Notes under the pieces: generated by a model
What the model saw: the letters and a program-made list of their open reading frames with translations, nothing else
Told to the model about the DNA's origin: nothing
Database searches by the model: none
From: Unio delphinus
Lineage: Eukaryota > Mollusca > Bivalvia > Unionida > Unionidae
NCBI GenBank assembly: GCA_029339505.1
Contig: JAQISU010000118.1
Span: 3,337,501-3,401,500, forward strand
Reading direction: 5' to 3'
Length of the DNA stretch: 64,000 bases
Program-made: the position numbers and the translations under genes
In this document: positions 25,719 through 35,639 of the stretch, piece by piece
Numbering within the stretch: the stretch's first letter is position 1
How the letters are laid out: each line of letters begins with the position of its first letter

Positions 25719-27095
25719 CACAAACAAGATAATTTGTAAAACCTCTCCTCGTAAGTCAATCAAATTATTGGTCTGGTCAGTGAGTTTGAAATTAATTCTC
25801 GTTAATGAATCATTATGACAAAGAATATACACTGGATTAGTTGGATCCTCAATGATTAAAAATCCTGGTGGAGCTGTTGGTGCAAATGAATATAAAATAT
25901 ATCCTTGCTGGGCTTGATTTGATCTTTTGAGATTTAGTTGGTAACTTTCTTCGATAGCATAACATACTAGATTTACTGCAATCACCGAGGATATATTCAC
26001 ATTAGCAGGAGCAATATGCCTACCACCACCGTCTGGGTCATTATTATGTTTGAGGATGGTTGTTTGTAATTGTGCAGTAAGTATTTGTGGAAAGTACTCA
26101 TCGAGGAGGTCATTGGTTGATTTTTTTAGTACATTTGCGTTATACCCAAGAAACTTGAAATCGGGTAAAGCAGCTTCTGTGATATTGTAACCAGTTAGAA
26201 ATTTTTATCTCCGTTCTTGTCATTAATTATTATCTGAACTATTCGTTTGTTGATATATTCCATGTCGGATACAAGCTGATTTAATATCAACATATGTTAT
26301 GATCTCGCTGCGTGAACCCGTTATATCAAAAGATGTTTTTGGAAACTCTGTCGTAGTCTCTCTAGTTATGTTTTATGTAATTGATTAATTTCTTTCAAAT
26401 AATCAATGACGTTATTTAGAGTGAATACAATTGCAATGGATGAATCAGGAGTTTTCTCAAAACCAAATTCCCATTGCTTGGCATTGTTATCGAGAAATGT
26501 GAATCTATCAGTTAATTTTGCATTTTTTATACCAGGTAAATAATTTCGATATGATGGAGCAATTTCGTGATATGATTGTACATCTGTGACATAATCAGAT
26601 TTTTTAGGTTCTGGTATTTGATAAGATGTCCGAGGTGGGGTTTTAGGCCATTCTAACACGGTTCTTATCGAACTCTGATAGATGTCTACGATATACCCGG
26701 GTGAGTTTATTTCAATCGCGGATGATAGTGTTGATTCATGAACTGTTATAGCTATTTTCGATTCTTTTCCGGTAATGGATTTTATTCTGCGCTGTAATTC
26801 ATTATTGATCTGTTAAAGGTAGCGAAACAACGTTCCAGTCTGGAGTACCATCGGGTTTATTCTTACTCGCAAACACCAGGGAATTATTCGGTTGTTGACC
26901 ACCGAATGGTACTGATCTAATATTAGGTCAACTGTGGTATACTTGTAATTTTGCTAGTGCTATCTCCTTCACCGGAATCGCAGTGGGGAAATTCACACGA
27001 AATTCAGGATTGGTTGAGGTTATTGAGATCATTCTGGTTTTCACCGGGGTTGTGTTTTCCGCTATTCGTTGAAGTAGTTCATGTGATATTGCCAT
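25710..27095 (-). pseudogene. Polinton capsid-type gene (minor capsid/penton-like candidate), broken
   Basis: It starts at an ATG at 27095 (MAISHELLQRIAENTTPVKT). Conserved pieces follow in order: IPVKEIALAKLQVYH; after one in-frame stop and a frameshift, KIAITVHESTLSSAIEI and YIVDIYQSSIRTVLEW; then a segment ending at 26366; then, in another frame from about 26190, ILYSFAPTAPPGF and the C-terminal INFKLTDQTNNLIDLRGE. I know this series of motifs from jelly-roll capsid-associated proteins of Polintons and adintoviruses, but cannot say with certainty whether it is one gene or two, or whether it is the penton-like or another capsid subunit. At least one stop and two frameshifts are present. It ends inside the left terminal repeat. 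Confidence 0.65.
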
Positions 27096-27254
27096 TGTTA
27101 TTATATTCGTGTTGTTTTTCTAATTTTGACATCGCGGATTCATAAACACGTACCATTGCAGAAAACTCACTATCTGATATTAATGTGTCATCGAGGGAGG
27201 ACGATATCATCGAGGATAATTGGGAGTACGCGGTTGACACAACATGGAACTTAA

Positions 27255-27551
27255 CTACCTAATCTTGTAGTTTACGTTGGCTACACGGTGATATTTTTTT
27301 GTTATTATTGAAATTATTCCCGCGACTGTTGCCGTGGATATACAAATTGGAACAGCTATCAGGGCATCACTGTTACCGAAGATAGTAGTATACCGGCTCC
27401 AGTAATTACACCTGATACCGAGTACACGGTAACGTCTACTGCGATAATTCTTCGTCGGTATTTTTTTTATTTTTGTTTGGTACTCCTCAGTGAGTGTTTT
27501 GAGTTTAGTTTGAAATTCACTAACCTGATCATAGCGATACTGCTGTGACAT
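27255..27551 (-). pseudogene. Small Polinton membrane protein with short coiled coil, frameshifted
   Basis: From the ATG at 27551 the first 30 residues are coiled-coil-like (SEFQTKLKTLTEEYQTKIKK). Two hydrophobic stretches follow in different frames (YSVSGVITGAGILLSS and IAVPICISTATVAGIISII), then a basic end (TKKYHR). This looks like a two-span membrane hairpin protein, but its function is unknown. It lies between the capsid-type gene and the coiled-coil gene, all on the same strand, probably in one transcription block. Confidence 0.45.
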
Positions 27552-27618
27552 TGCCAATGTTGATATTTTATTTATTACAACAGATTTCAAATTGTTAGCA
27601 ACAAAAACGCTGGTGTTT

Positions 27619-28640
27619 TCAATTAAGCTGTTTACTTAAATCCGCTACGAATTTTACATACCATGTTACTGAACCCCTAGCCAAATTATCATCAGTGGAT
27701 ATTATTGTGAATTGTTCAATTGTTTCCTTGTCAATGATTGTTGATATCATATTGTTGTCCCGAGATGAACTCGTTGATGAAATATTAAATTGAGTCGGCA
27801 ACACTTAGGGTTAATCGACAAATACCTTTGACGGTCGCGATGATATTTAATATGTTATTTTGTGGTGTCCACGTAAATGATCCGTGTTGAATCTTGTATA
27901 CAATATTTTTGTTGGTTTTCTCATGAGGAATCTTTGCTTTTTCAAGTGTTTCTATCATCCTCGGTAAATCATCTTTGATTACATCGTTGATTTTTTTGAT
28001 CTCATCGATGGATTTTTTTTTTACATCTATGAGTTTTATGTCGAGTTTATCTAATGAGGTTCCAAAGAATTTCTCAATAAGATTTTTATGAAAAATTGAA
28101 AACTTCTGAACATGATCTTCATACCTAGATTGTTGTGTTGCTAATTGTAACATAGCTGTTTTTATCTCTGTGAGTTTCGGTGTGGTCACCGGTGGAACCC
28201 CAAAGAAATTATCAACTGGGAGTTGAACCTCAGTGACGGATTTTTGTAAACCTGCAAATTGATATACTTGAGCGTCATATTTATCATCAAGAGTTTTTAA
28301 TGATTCTGCAAATGATATATAATTATCGTTCAATGATGTTAATTTATCTGTGACCGTCGAAACAAGTACACCCGGTTTGAGTTTACCCTCCTTGGAAAAC
28401 AACGCGATAGTATCTTCTACTGCGTCCCGTCGTTTTGTCAAAATATCATCAAGGGAAATATTACTAGCTTTCAATTACCCTGACGATCTTGAAATACAAC
28501 TATTTCATTGGGATCAACACTTGTGAGGTTTAACATCTTGGATATTTCATCTTCGATTATTTTTTTTTACATCACCGGTTGCAGTTATTTCCGCGGATTT
28601 TTTTCAACCCTGAGAGGGATCTTCCCCAAATATCAATCAT
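27619..28640 (-). pseudogene. Polinton helical/coiled-coil structural-type protein, frameshifted
   Basis: The start ATG is at 28640 (MIDIWGRSLSGLKKI). After frameshifts near 28560 and 28475 there is a 229-residue open stretch, largely helical (SLNDNYISFAESLKTLDDKY, IDEIKKINDVIKDDLPRMIE). A further frameshift near 27790 leads to a C-terminal piece ending at 27619. I do not recognise the family by name. It starts 2 bp from the protease stop, so it follows the protease in the same transcription unit, and its place among virion genes suggests a structural or scaffold role. Confidence 0.5.
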
Positions 28641-28641
28641 G

Positions 28642-29061
28642 TTATTTTATATAATTTCTCTCTAAAAAGTGATTACTCGTATATTCGTGTACGGTTTTAT
28701 GGGGTGGTTTACCCGATGCTGAAATAGCGTCGAGTAAATTTAATACTTTTAGGTCGCATATTGGTGGGTCATTCATTTTCTGTGTTGGTAGCGTGGAATA
28801 CCAAATATTTGTTTTTAAGTGGTTCATATAACGCATAGACTCTTTAGGTGGCGCTAATCCATATGAATCGAAATAGATGATCACACGCGGATCAATCGCG
28901 TACACAACCCAGTGAGTTCCAGGTCCGGTGCTGTTATCGAGATTAATGATACTGGTTTCAGTGTTGTTTGGTTGTTGTGGTAATTGATCTTGCAAAAAAA
29001 CACCTCTAAAGTTTTTGATCGCTAGATTTTTAGCAGCATATATTAGATCAAAATTTGACAT
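28642..29061 (-). CDS. PRO: Adenovirus-type (C5/Ulp1-like) cysteine protease of the Polinton
   Basis: The start chosen is the ATG at 29061 (MSNFDLIYAAKNL), which begins the conserved region and gives 139 residues; the frame is open 23 codons further upstream. The fold signature is complete: NFRGVFLQDQLP near the N terminus, His50 in GPGTHWVVYAID, Asp65 in IIYFDSYGL, Gln94 in LPTQ and Cys102 in PPICD. In this family His, Asp and Cys form the catalytic set, with Gln shaping the oxyanion hole. The Gly that normally follows the Cys is Asp here, the only odd active-site feature. The enzyme should cleave capsid precursors during virion maturation. The C-terminal part after residue 110 looks shorter than usual. 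Confidence 0.85.
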   Translation of the reverse strand: MSNFDLIYAAKNLAIKNFRGVFLQDQLPQQPNNTETSIINLDNSTGPGTHWVVYAIDPRVIIYFDSYGLAPPKESMRYMNHLKTNIWYSTLPTQKMNDPPICDLKVLNLLDAISASGKPPHKTVHEYTSNHFLERNYIK

Positions 29062-29180
29062 CGGTGACAATGTCTGTGACATTGTTGTTAGTAAACTGTT
29101 CCTAGTCTCAGGCCGTTTCCGCTGTACCATGAATACGGAGTTCCTGGTAGTCTTAGACCCTTTCCTGATCGTTTCTGTTC

Positions 29181-29554
29181 TTATCCCTGTCCGGTAGTTT
29201 TCTTTAGTGCCATTCCTGTCGCTGTACCAACGGATTCTAGCGCGGAAGCTTTTGCTACCTTTGGGGCCGCTGCCGCAATCAAAGCTGGTAACGCAGCGAA
29301 AAGTGGAAATATACCACCTGATTTTATCATGCTCTTAATTGCTGCTGCAGAGAGAGTGATATACGCACCTTTTTATCTTTGATAGCATCATTGAAGTGTT
29401 TTATCTGACGAGTTGTCAATGACAATTTATTCTGACCACCAGACATCTGATTGTGTTTCCGCGAGATCGTAGTTCCACGTTTTCTAGCTGATTCCGATTG
29501 CAATTTCTTAATTTGACCCGGAGTTAACGTAACACTAATATGACTGTAAGACAT
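29181..29554 (-). pseudogene. Polinton core/minor virion-type basic protein, one frameshift
   Basis: From the ATG at 29554 the N-terminal part (VTLTPGQIKKLQSESARKRG) is followed by a related second half-motif (LSLTTRQIKHFNDAIKDKK), as if two copies of one module were fused. A frameshift near 29370 then leads to LSAAAIKSMIKSGGIFPLF and an Ala-rich end (LPALIAAAAPKVAKAS). The basic N terminus and the GGxxP-type hydrophobic segment recall DNA-associated core or membrane-lytic minor virion proteins of Polintons and adintoviruses. The function is inference. Confidence 0.55.
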
Positions 29555-29582
29555 TTTATTTAATAACAGATTGATCTAATTG

Positions 29583-29870
29583 TTACCTTTTTTCCACTGG
29601 TGCATCAATTACTCTCATTCGTCCACCAACATATTCGAGTAGCATTGATTTGTCACTGAGAATGACAGCAACTGCTCTGTATCTACCGCCAACAGCAGGA
29701 AGTCGTGTTACACGAGCTCGGAAATGTAGGTCTATGACGGATTGTCTAGTTAAGTCAAGATATTCCAGCGAAAAGTAGTAGATGGGATATTGGTTTTTAA
29801 AATCCCACTGTGATATTTGTTACCCGTAACTCTGTTATATCTGTTTCATAAACCGTATACACAAACCCAA
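29583..29870 (-). pseudogene. Small conserved-looking Polinton ORF, start lost
   Basis: A stretch without stops ends at 29583 and reads NQYPIYYFSLEYLDLTRQSV, then LHFRARVTRLPAVGGRYRAV and LLEYVGGRMRVIDAPVEKR. An adjoining stretch in another frame (VYETDITELRVTNITVG) probably belongs to the same gene upstream. No start codon is evident. I do not recognise it, but its composition and position in the virion block make it a real decayed gene rather than noise. Confidence 0.4.
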
Positions 29871-29904
29871 ACGAGTTATTCCCCTTAATGCTACATATAA
29901 TAAT

Positions 29905-30729
29905 TTAGATGTAAACAAATTGAATTCTACGCACCGTTCGTTTGGAAATCGCTTATTGATATATTTGTTTTGCAACAAATCGTACTGAGGCTTTACAAAA
30001 ATCGAAATATCTACTGGCTTCAGTTCTTTATTTAAATACTCTTTCTTCGCCTGTATGAATAATTATTGATTTTATAGGTCTCGCAGTTTTCTAGTGTTTT
30101 CTGGTCCCTCTCCATTTGGTATTCTGACTTTTTGTGGCAGCTCGTAAATTATCCAATTTGTTATTTTGGGGACATCCATCAATATGATCAACTACAAATC
30201 CATCTTTTATCAATCTATGAAAACATTCGAACGCAAATCAGTGATTAAGAAATTGTTTTCTTTCCAGCACCAAACATAAAATATCCAAGGCCATTATCAT
30301 ACCCAAATGGTTTCTTCAATCTGCGGTGTCTGACAATACCATAACGAGATGCTTCATAATCGATGATCACGGGATTATTTGTCTAATTCTTTTTTTGGTT
30401 TAATTATTACTTGAGAATCTATCAATGTAGTCTTGAGGTGTTCTTATGATTTTGTCCTAGACAGAGTCAGGGATGGAGTCAGAGTCAGAATCTTTGATGG
30501 AGTTTTTAACTCTATTATCATAATAGCGATTTAGCTCTCTGTCTCGCTTACCACCACAAGTCAGACATAACTGCGACTTACCACGTACACCTACCGCACA
30601 TTGTATGCAGGGTTAAGGCCCAAAACTTCCACGACGTACGCTTTGTAAATGATATCCACAGAATTCATTTCTGCATGATTTGTTGCAAGCGGTTACTGAT
30701 CCTGTCATAAGCCCTTTGCAATGATTCAT
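29905..30729 (-). pseudogene. Cys-rich NUMOD/HNH homing-endonuclease-like gene inside the Polinton, broken
   Basis: The ATG at 30729 opens a Cys-rich N terminus with paired CxxxC/CxxC motifs (CNKSCRNEFCGYH; CIQCAVGVRG; LCLTCGGKR). After a linker comes a NUMOD4-like segment (VIIDYEASRYGIVRHRRLKK). After a stop and frame change comes an HNH core (FHRLIKDGFVVDHIDGCPQN, then NKLDNLRAATKSQNTKW). A further frame contains a NUMOD1-like DNA-binding module (RPIKSIIIHTGEERVFK to AISKRTVRRIQFVYI). NUMOD plus HNH is the architecture of intron-associated homing endonucleases, which cut specific DNA sites. Several stops and frameshifts make this copy non-functional. A second copy of the NUMOD1 module lies at 63730-64000 with fewer breaks. 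Confidence 0.75.
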
Positions 30730-30772
30730 TATATAATTAATTCTTTATTTAAATACTTGTTTTAGTTATAAT

Positions 30773-33700
30773 ATGGAGGAGTTCGAGAGATTATCGAAAC
30801 TTACGACTTGGCAAAAATGCTAAATTCAATCTCAAAAGAGTCTCCACTGATATGCCAAATTGCCTAATAAGTGATAAAGCATGTTGGGTAAGATCCGTGA
30901 TGCATTTAATGAATTCAAGCGCGATGGAGCATCTCACTGTTGATCAACGTTTCCAATTGATGGTAGTGTTGATGCTGCCATGAACGACGAAAGAGCAGCA
31001 GTGATAATCTCGCATCTTGACCAGAAAAAGTATTTTTTAGAGTGAAATTCATTATCCGTTCATAAACGGGAAATTGGATTATACGCGACAAATTTGAACC
31101 CATCCTGAAAGATAAGAGAACTGTCACTGTGAGTCAGGATTCCAAATCAGGAATTCTGACTGGAATTGACAAACCGTATTACGAAAGAGCTTATCCTGTA
31201 ACCGCGGTTGTTTATGGGATCTATCCGTTAAATGATAAACCGACTATTTAGAAATTAAAACGAATGAAATATTCGTCGTTGAATTGTGAAGCAGAACGAA
31301 TAATAGAGCATTTAACAAATGAGTTGCGTGGAAACAAATTGACAGATCTAAGACGCAAAAAATAAACGAATGGGGACTAACAGTAAAGATAAATGAGGCA
31401 ACAAATCAAAATGTAGCTGAACTAGAACGGACAATAAAATTTCCAATAACCGTAGCGAGAGTAACAGGCGAGATATTATATGAACCGAAATATAAATCGA
31501 GAGGATCTCCAATGAAAATTATTGACCATAATGCACACGCGTGGACATCCTCAGTAACAATATTTCCGCGGGATAGAACCATAAAATATCTACCCGTGGA
31601 ATTCTCCCCAGAGTTCTCTGGGGGAGAAGAATTCTCTGAGGAGAAATTATTTGATTTTATTTACGAGTTAAGTAAAAACGATCATGTGTCAGTGTGGTTA
31701 CTTCACATTTTTGAAAACGAAGAGGGTAAATTCGATCAATTTTAAGACCCAACGGCGAAATATATCGTACTGAAGCCCTCTATGACGAGATGAAAAAACT
31801 ATTACTAAAACATTACGACGAACAATTACTGACTGACCTGTTTTACAATACCGTCGGTTGTAGCTCATTTCACGAGAAAGAGAAATCTATGGAAACCATA
31901 ACGCGCAGTATTTCTCTCAGATATCGAATCAAGCTATGTGGGTTATGGCCATGGCGGATTATGGAATACAAAATACGACCCTGAAAACATCATTTTAGTT
32001 GATATGACTGCGTGTTATCCGGGGTGTTTTATAGGGTATGGAGAGTGTTCTGAGTACTTCAAAAGATTTGGACATCCCACACACGAGATGACCCGTGTTG
32101 CGATTAATGGACCACTGCCCGATTTTGATTTTACCGGATTCGCTCGTGTGATATCATTTGAATTGGCTAAAGGACTTCTTCCGTGCTGTTATATTTGGTT
32201 TGGTAGACACAACTCTGAAAAACACTGGATGCCAATAGTGTTATTATGGTATATGATTGATTCTAAAATGCTGATATCGCTGATTGTCAGTGAAGCAATT
32301 ATATCATATCGAAAACAAACTGAAGTCTGGTTACCACAACCCGAGAATCTAGATAGTATAATCACTGAAAACAAAAAACAATTTCCTAATCTAGACAAAG
32401 AATATATCGTGAAATGGTCCAAAGAAATCTTTGAAGTTAGAAATAAACACGCAAAAGATCTCGGTAGAAGAATAATTGGTAAATTCGCACAGGGTGGAAA
32501 ATACGACCACAAACGATATTCTTCGCGATTAATTATAGATGATGTTGAATACTATTTTATAATCGCAGATGCATCATCTAGGGGTATATATGTCGATCGT
32601 AAAGACGCTTTCTTGTCCGATGAAACCAGTAAGGTACAATTGTTACTTACACAGATGGTGAAAATCCTCAATATACGTATTTAAGGGCCACTGATTCATT
32701 TTATATAGATATAAAGCATAAAGAAGCAGAGGCTGAATTCGCTAATTCAGACGAGAGTAGGGGATCATGGAGAATTAAAAAAGAAATACTGCGTGATTAC
32801 TCCAAATCAGCAGATGTTACAATTGAAAACAATTACTTGAAAAATAATCAGATATCAGAACTATATAATGCACCTTTGATATCCAATCCAATATGTAGAT
32901 ATAAAATCAGTTATTTAAACGGCTGTGGTGGGTCAGGGAAGACTATTGCGATTGAACTATTTCGAGGGAAATCAAACATGATTGTTCTAACACCAACACA
33001 TAGACTTGCAAGAGAGATGAAACAGCGAGAAATTAATGCTTGCACTTATCACAGTTTCTTTCGATGGAAAGGTGACGAATGGATTCCTGATCGAATGGGC
33101 GGAAAATATATTCCTGAAATGCTCATTTGGGATGAGATATGCACAGTGTCGCTAGATGTATTACAAAAGTTTCTCGATTGGTTATTGCTAGCGAATACAA
33201 AAGAGAAAATGTGTAGCGATCATGGTCAACCACCACCATTTGTCGGTTTGTCCCCACATAATTAGCTGAAGTATTTTGTAGATTATTATGAAGAAATTAG
33301 TACTGATCATAGATCACTTGATAATGAATTACGCGAGTTCAAGAAATTAATCAGATTACAACCGGATAAAATGCACTGTGAAATAGCGCGTGAAATAATT
33401 TCAGAAACCCCATTAAATGATTTCTGGGAAGCGTGGAGACCAAACGATTTGATAGTGGCAAGTAGAAAGATAGTCAGATACATACTTCAGATGAAGTTAT
33501 TTAACAAGCATCAAGAAAAATTTGCAAAACTTCCAGTGCTGCTGTATTATACACCCAAGGATACACGAAGACAAAATATCGAAGTTGATATTACAGGACA
33601 AATTGAAAAGCAGATTCTAGTGTTAAATGATATTGTGTTGGTTAATATCAATGTCGTCGAAGATGCATTGCGTGCTGATAAATCCCCTTGGAAGCTAGGA

Positions 33701-34152
33701 TACGCAGCGACGATACATTCTTCGTAGTGGTTGACTATATCCGATACAATTGTTTGGATCATAGATAATCGCATCGAGTGGTCGAATTTAGTTTATCCTG
33801 CAGTGTCCAGAGTACGAAGAAAAAATCAACTTCAAAGAGTTGTTTTAGATTATAATGACACCAGCAGCAATGATATTGTCAGCGATGACATGATCAGAAA
33901 AAAACTCACTATTTACAAACATCAGGATAAAAAAAAAATATAAAATTTGATATTGATGCCGAATTTATAATTACACTGAAACAGCAAAAGAATAATCACT
34001 GTGCGAGTTGCGATTGTATAATGCGTTGGTGTTGGTCGGTTAAGGATCCTCGCCAATTTACCGCAGACAGAAAATATAGCAGCGTAGGTCATACCAGAGA
34101 TAATGTGATGTTAACTTGTCTTGAGTACAACAGACGAAGAGGTGCTAGTTAA
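30773..34152 (+). pseudogene. POLB: Polinton family B DNA polymerase continuing into SF1 helicase and terminal Cys/HNH-like module, broken
   Basis: The N-terminal 1.1 kb is fragmentary. From 31938 a long open stretch carries polymerase motif A (ILVDMTACYPG), GHPTHEMTRVAING, KQTEVWLP and the motif B region (IGKFAQGGKYDHKRYSSR). Motif C (ATDSFYID) lies in the next frame at about 32690. In that same frame, about 75 codons later, an SF1 helicase begins: Walker A GCGGSGKT (about 32920), VLTPTHRLAREMK, Walker B LIWDE, SDHGQPPPF (motif III). After one stop at 33263 come YTPKDTRRQN and motifs V and VI (GYAATIHSS, NLVYPAVSRVR). After a frameshift near 33945 the end is CASCDCIMRWCW and GHTRDNVMLTCLEYNRRRG, a Cys-rich HNH-like module. 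The stop overlaps the convergent integrase stop by 8 bp. Polymerase, helicase and HNH-like module thus look like one protein of about 1,100 residues. Confidence 0.8.
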
Positions 34153-35090
34153 GACCATGCGGCGGTAATTCAGTATTCTCGGGTATCACTTGTAATCGTT
34201 CACGAGTAAATCCACGCTGAGGAGCTGTTAAATCCAATCTATAGACTGGCAGTCTACCCGTAGATCGTGTTATGCTAGATATTTTATGTTCAGTAACACT
34301 CCAAATAAGATCAGTTGCTCTTTTTTGCCACCTTCGAGCTCTCCTGGTTCAAATAAATATCTAACAGTGACGTTGCCGTGTATTGGTTGTTTTGAAAATA
34401 AGTTTGCGGTTTTCGTATGGGTATATACTTCATTTTAATCGCGTTGTTAGGTTTCATATTAATTGTTCGAGTAATCGCATTATTTAGCGCGGTAATCACG
34501 CCTGGTAATCTCTTGACCCATTCACGAGATCTTTTATCCTGAATAAATTCCTTCGCGTATTGATATCCAAAAAACCGCTCAGCAAGTGTCCGATTAAATC
34601 GTTCACCAATTGCCGGATCGCGATGTAATGCAGTATGTCTTCGTCTGATGGTGACATTATGAGGCTTCATTGTTGATAACACTGCACCCAGAAATTCCTT
34701 GCCAGGATCAACTTGTAATAGATTTGGCCAATGCAGAGGACCCCTTCGATAAATCCTTTCAAACGCAGAAGCCTTCTCAGTTGATGACTTTGCTTCTAAT
34801 GGCTCTGCTTTTTTGTATCTACTCGCAACATCAATTACGGTTAGCACATACTTGTAAACACCATCATGCGGCAGAAATAATATATCAGCTTGATGAACTT
34901 AATTAGGGGCGCTGACATTGAAATGCGAGAAGTTAATTTGTCTAGGTGGTGGTAGATAAATCTGCCATATCGCCTGTTTGGATAACCAATCACTTGCTGT
35001 AGTATTTTTCACCTTTGCAGCGCTAGCGAGTTTACCGATTGATGATTTATTCCTCCAGTATCCTCTTGGAGAATAATAAATAGATTGCAT
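34145..35090 (-). pseudogene. INT: Polinton DDE integrase, lightly broken
   Basis: The start is ATG at 35090 (MQSIYYSPRGYWRNKSSIGK), a helical N-terminal domain with KLASAAKVKN and IWQIYLPPPRQI. A single in-frame stop precedes HQADILFLPHD, which holds the first catalytic Asp. The core follows with TVIDVASRYKKAEPL, the second Asp in LLQVDPGKEF and the Glu in IGERFNRTLAERFFGYQYA. A frameshift near 34325 leads to the C-terminal part (ATDLIWSV to PQRGFTRERLQVIP) that resembles the conserved tail of Polinton integrases. All three acidic residues are present, so the breaks are few and probably recent. The enzyme would join the element ends to target DNA. It is convergent with the polymerase gene and overlaps its stop by 8 bp. 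Confidence 0.88.
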
Positions 35091-35097
35091 GATGTTA

Positions 35098-35622
35098 TTA
35101 ATTACCAGCGCCCAACATCAATTTACTTTTCATCGCCGATTTTATCAACCATGAAGCCAACTTTTCTTTGAAGGATTTATCAGTGATAGAATTCAACGCA
35201 TGAATCAATTTCACATCTGCGATATGAATGTGTTGCAGATTGCTGCTTTTATAAGCAACATCATGAGCATGACACGCCTTATCAATAGCGTTTTTTGGAT
35301 ATTCACCGGGTTTGGGTTGGTTTTGATCATCGAGTCGGATATCGAGTCTTGTCCCGGGTCTACAATAACTATATCCTGGAAGGTGTTTTTCTCCCGGATA
35401 TTTTGCCCATGGTGTTTCTGGTAATTTTACTAACTTGGCTGCAATATCACCCCCTCGTTCTTTTGTAAATCCTTGATTTTATCAAGGGTAACAAATATAA
35501 ATTTGTTGGTACCACATTGTACACAGTTACCAGCACGTGCTAATCTGTTAATTTTTAGTTGTAATCGTCGTCAAGTCATTTGTGCTAGTACGCTTCTTAC
35601 ATTTCACACAATATAGATCCAT
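35098..35622 (-). pseudogene. Zinc-ribbon plus parvovirus-type phospholipase A2-like gene of the Polinton
   Basis: The ATG at 35622 opens MDLYCVKCKKRTSTN; in a shifted frame the ribbon continues as GNCVQCGTNKFIFVTLDKIK. After a second shift one frame stays open to the stop at 35098. This part contains PWAKYPGEKHLPGYSYCRPG, DKACHAHDVAY and a helical tail ending SKLMLGAG. The YxGPG calcium loop followed by HDxxY is the signature of the phospholipase A2 that parvoviruses use to leave endosomes. Here the loop reads YCRPG, with Arg in place of the central Gly, so calcium binding may be lost, while the HDxxY catalytic motif is intact. The start is only 17 bp from the divergent ATPase start. The role, membrane breaching at entry, is inferred from the family. 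Confidence 0.72.
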
Positions 35623-35639
35623 AATATATTTATAATAAC

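Noticed and set aside
32837..33265. Helicase as a separate Polinton gene
   Set aside because: The frame is open upstream through polymerase motif C, and no ATG with start context lies between, so a continuation of the polymerase gene is the simpler reading.
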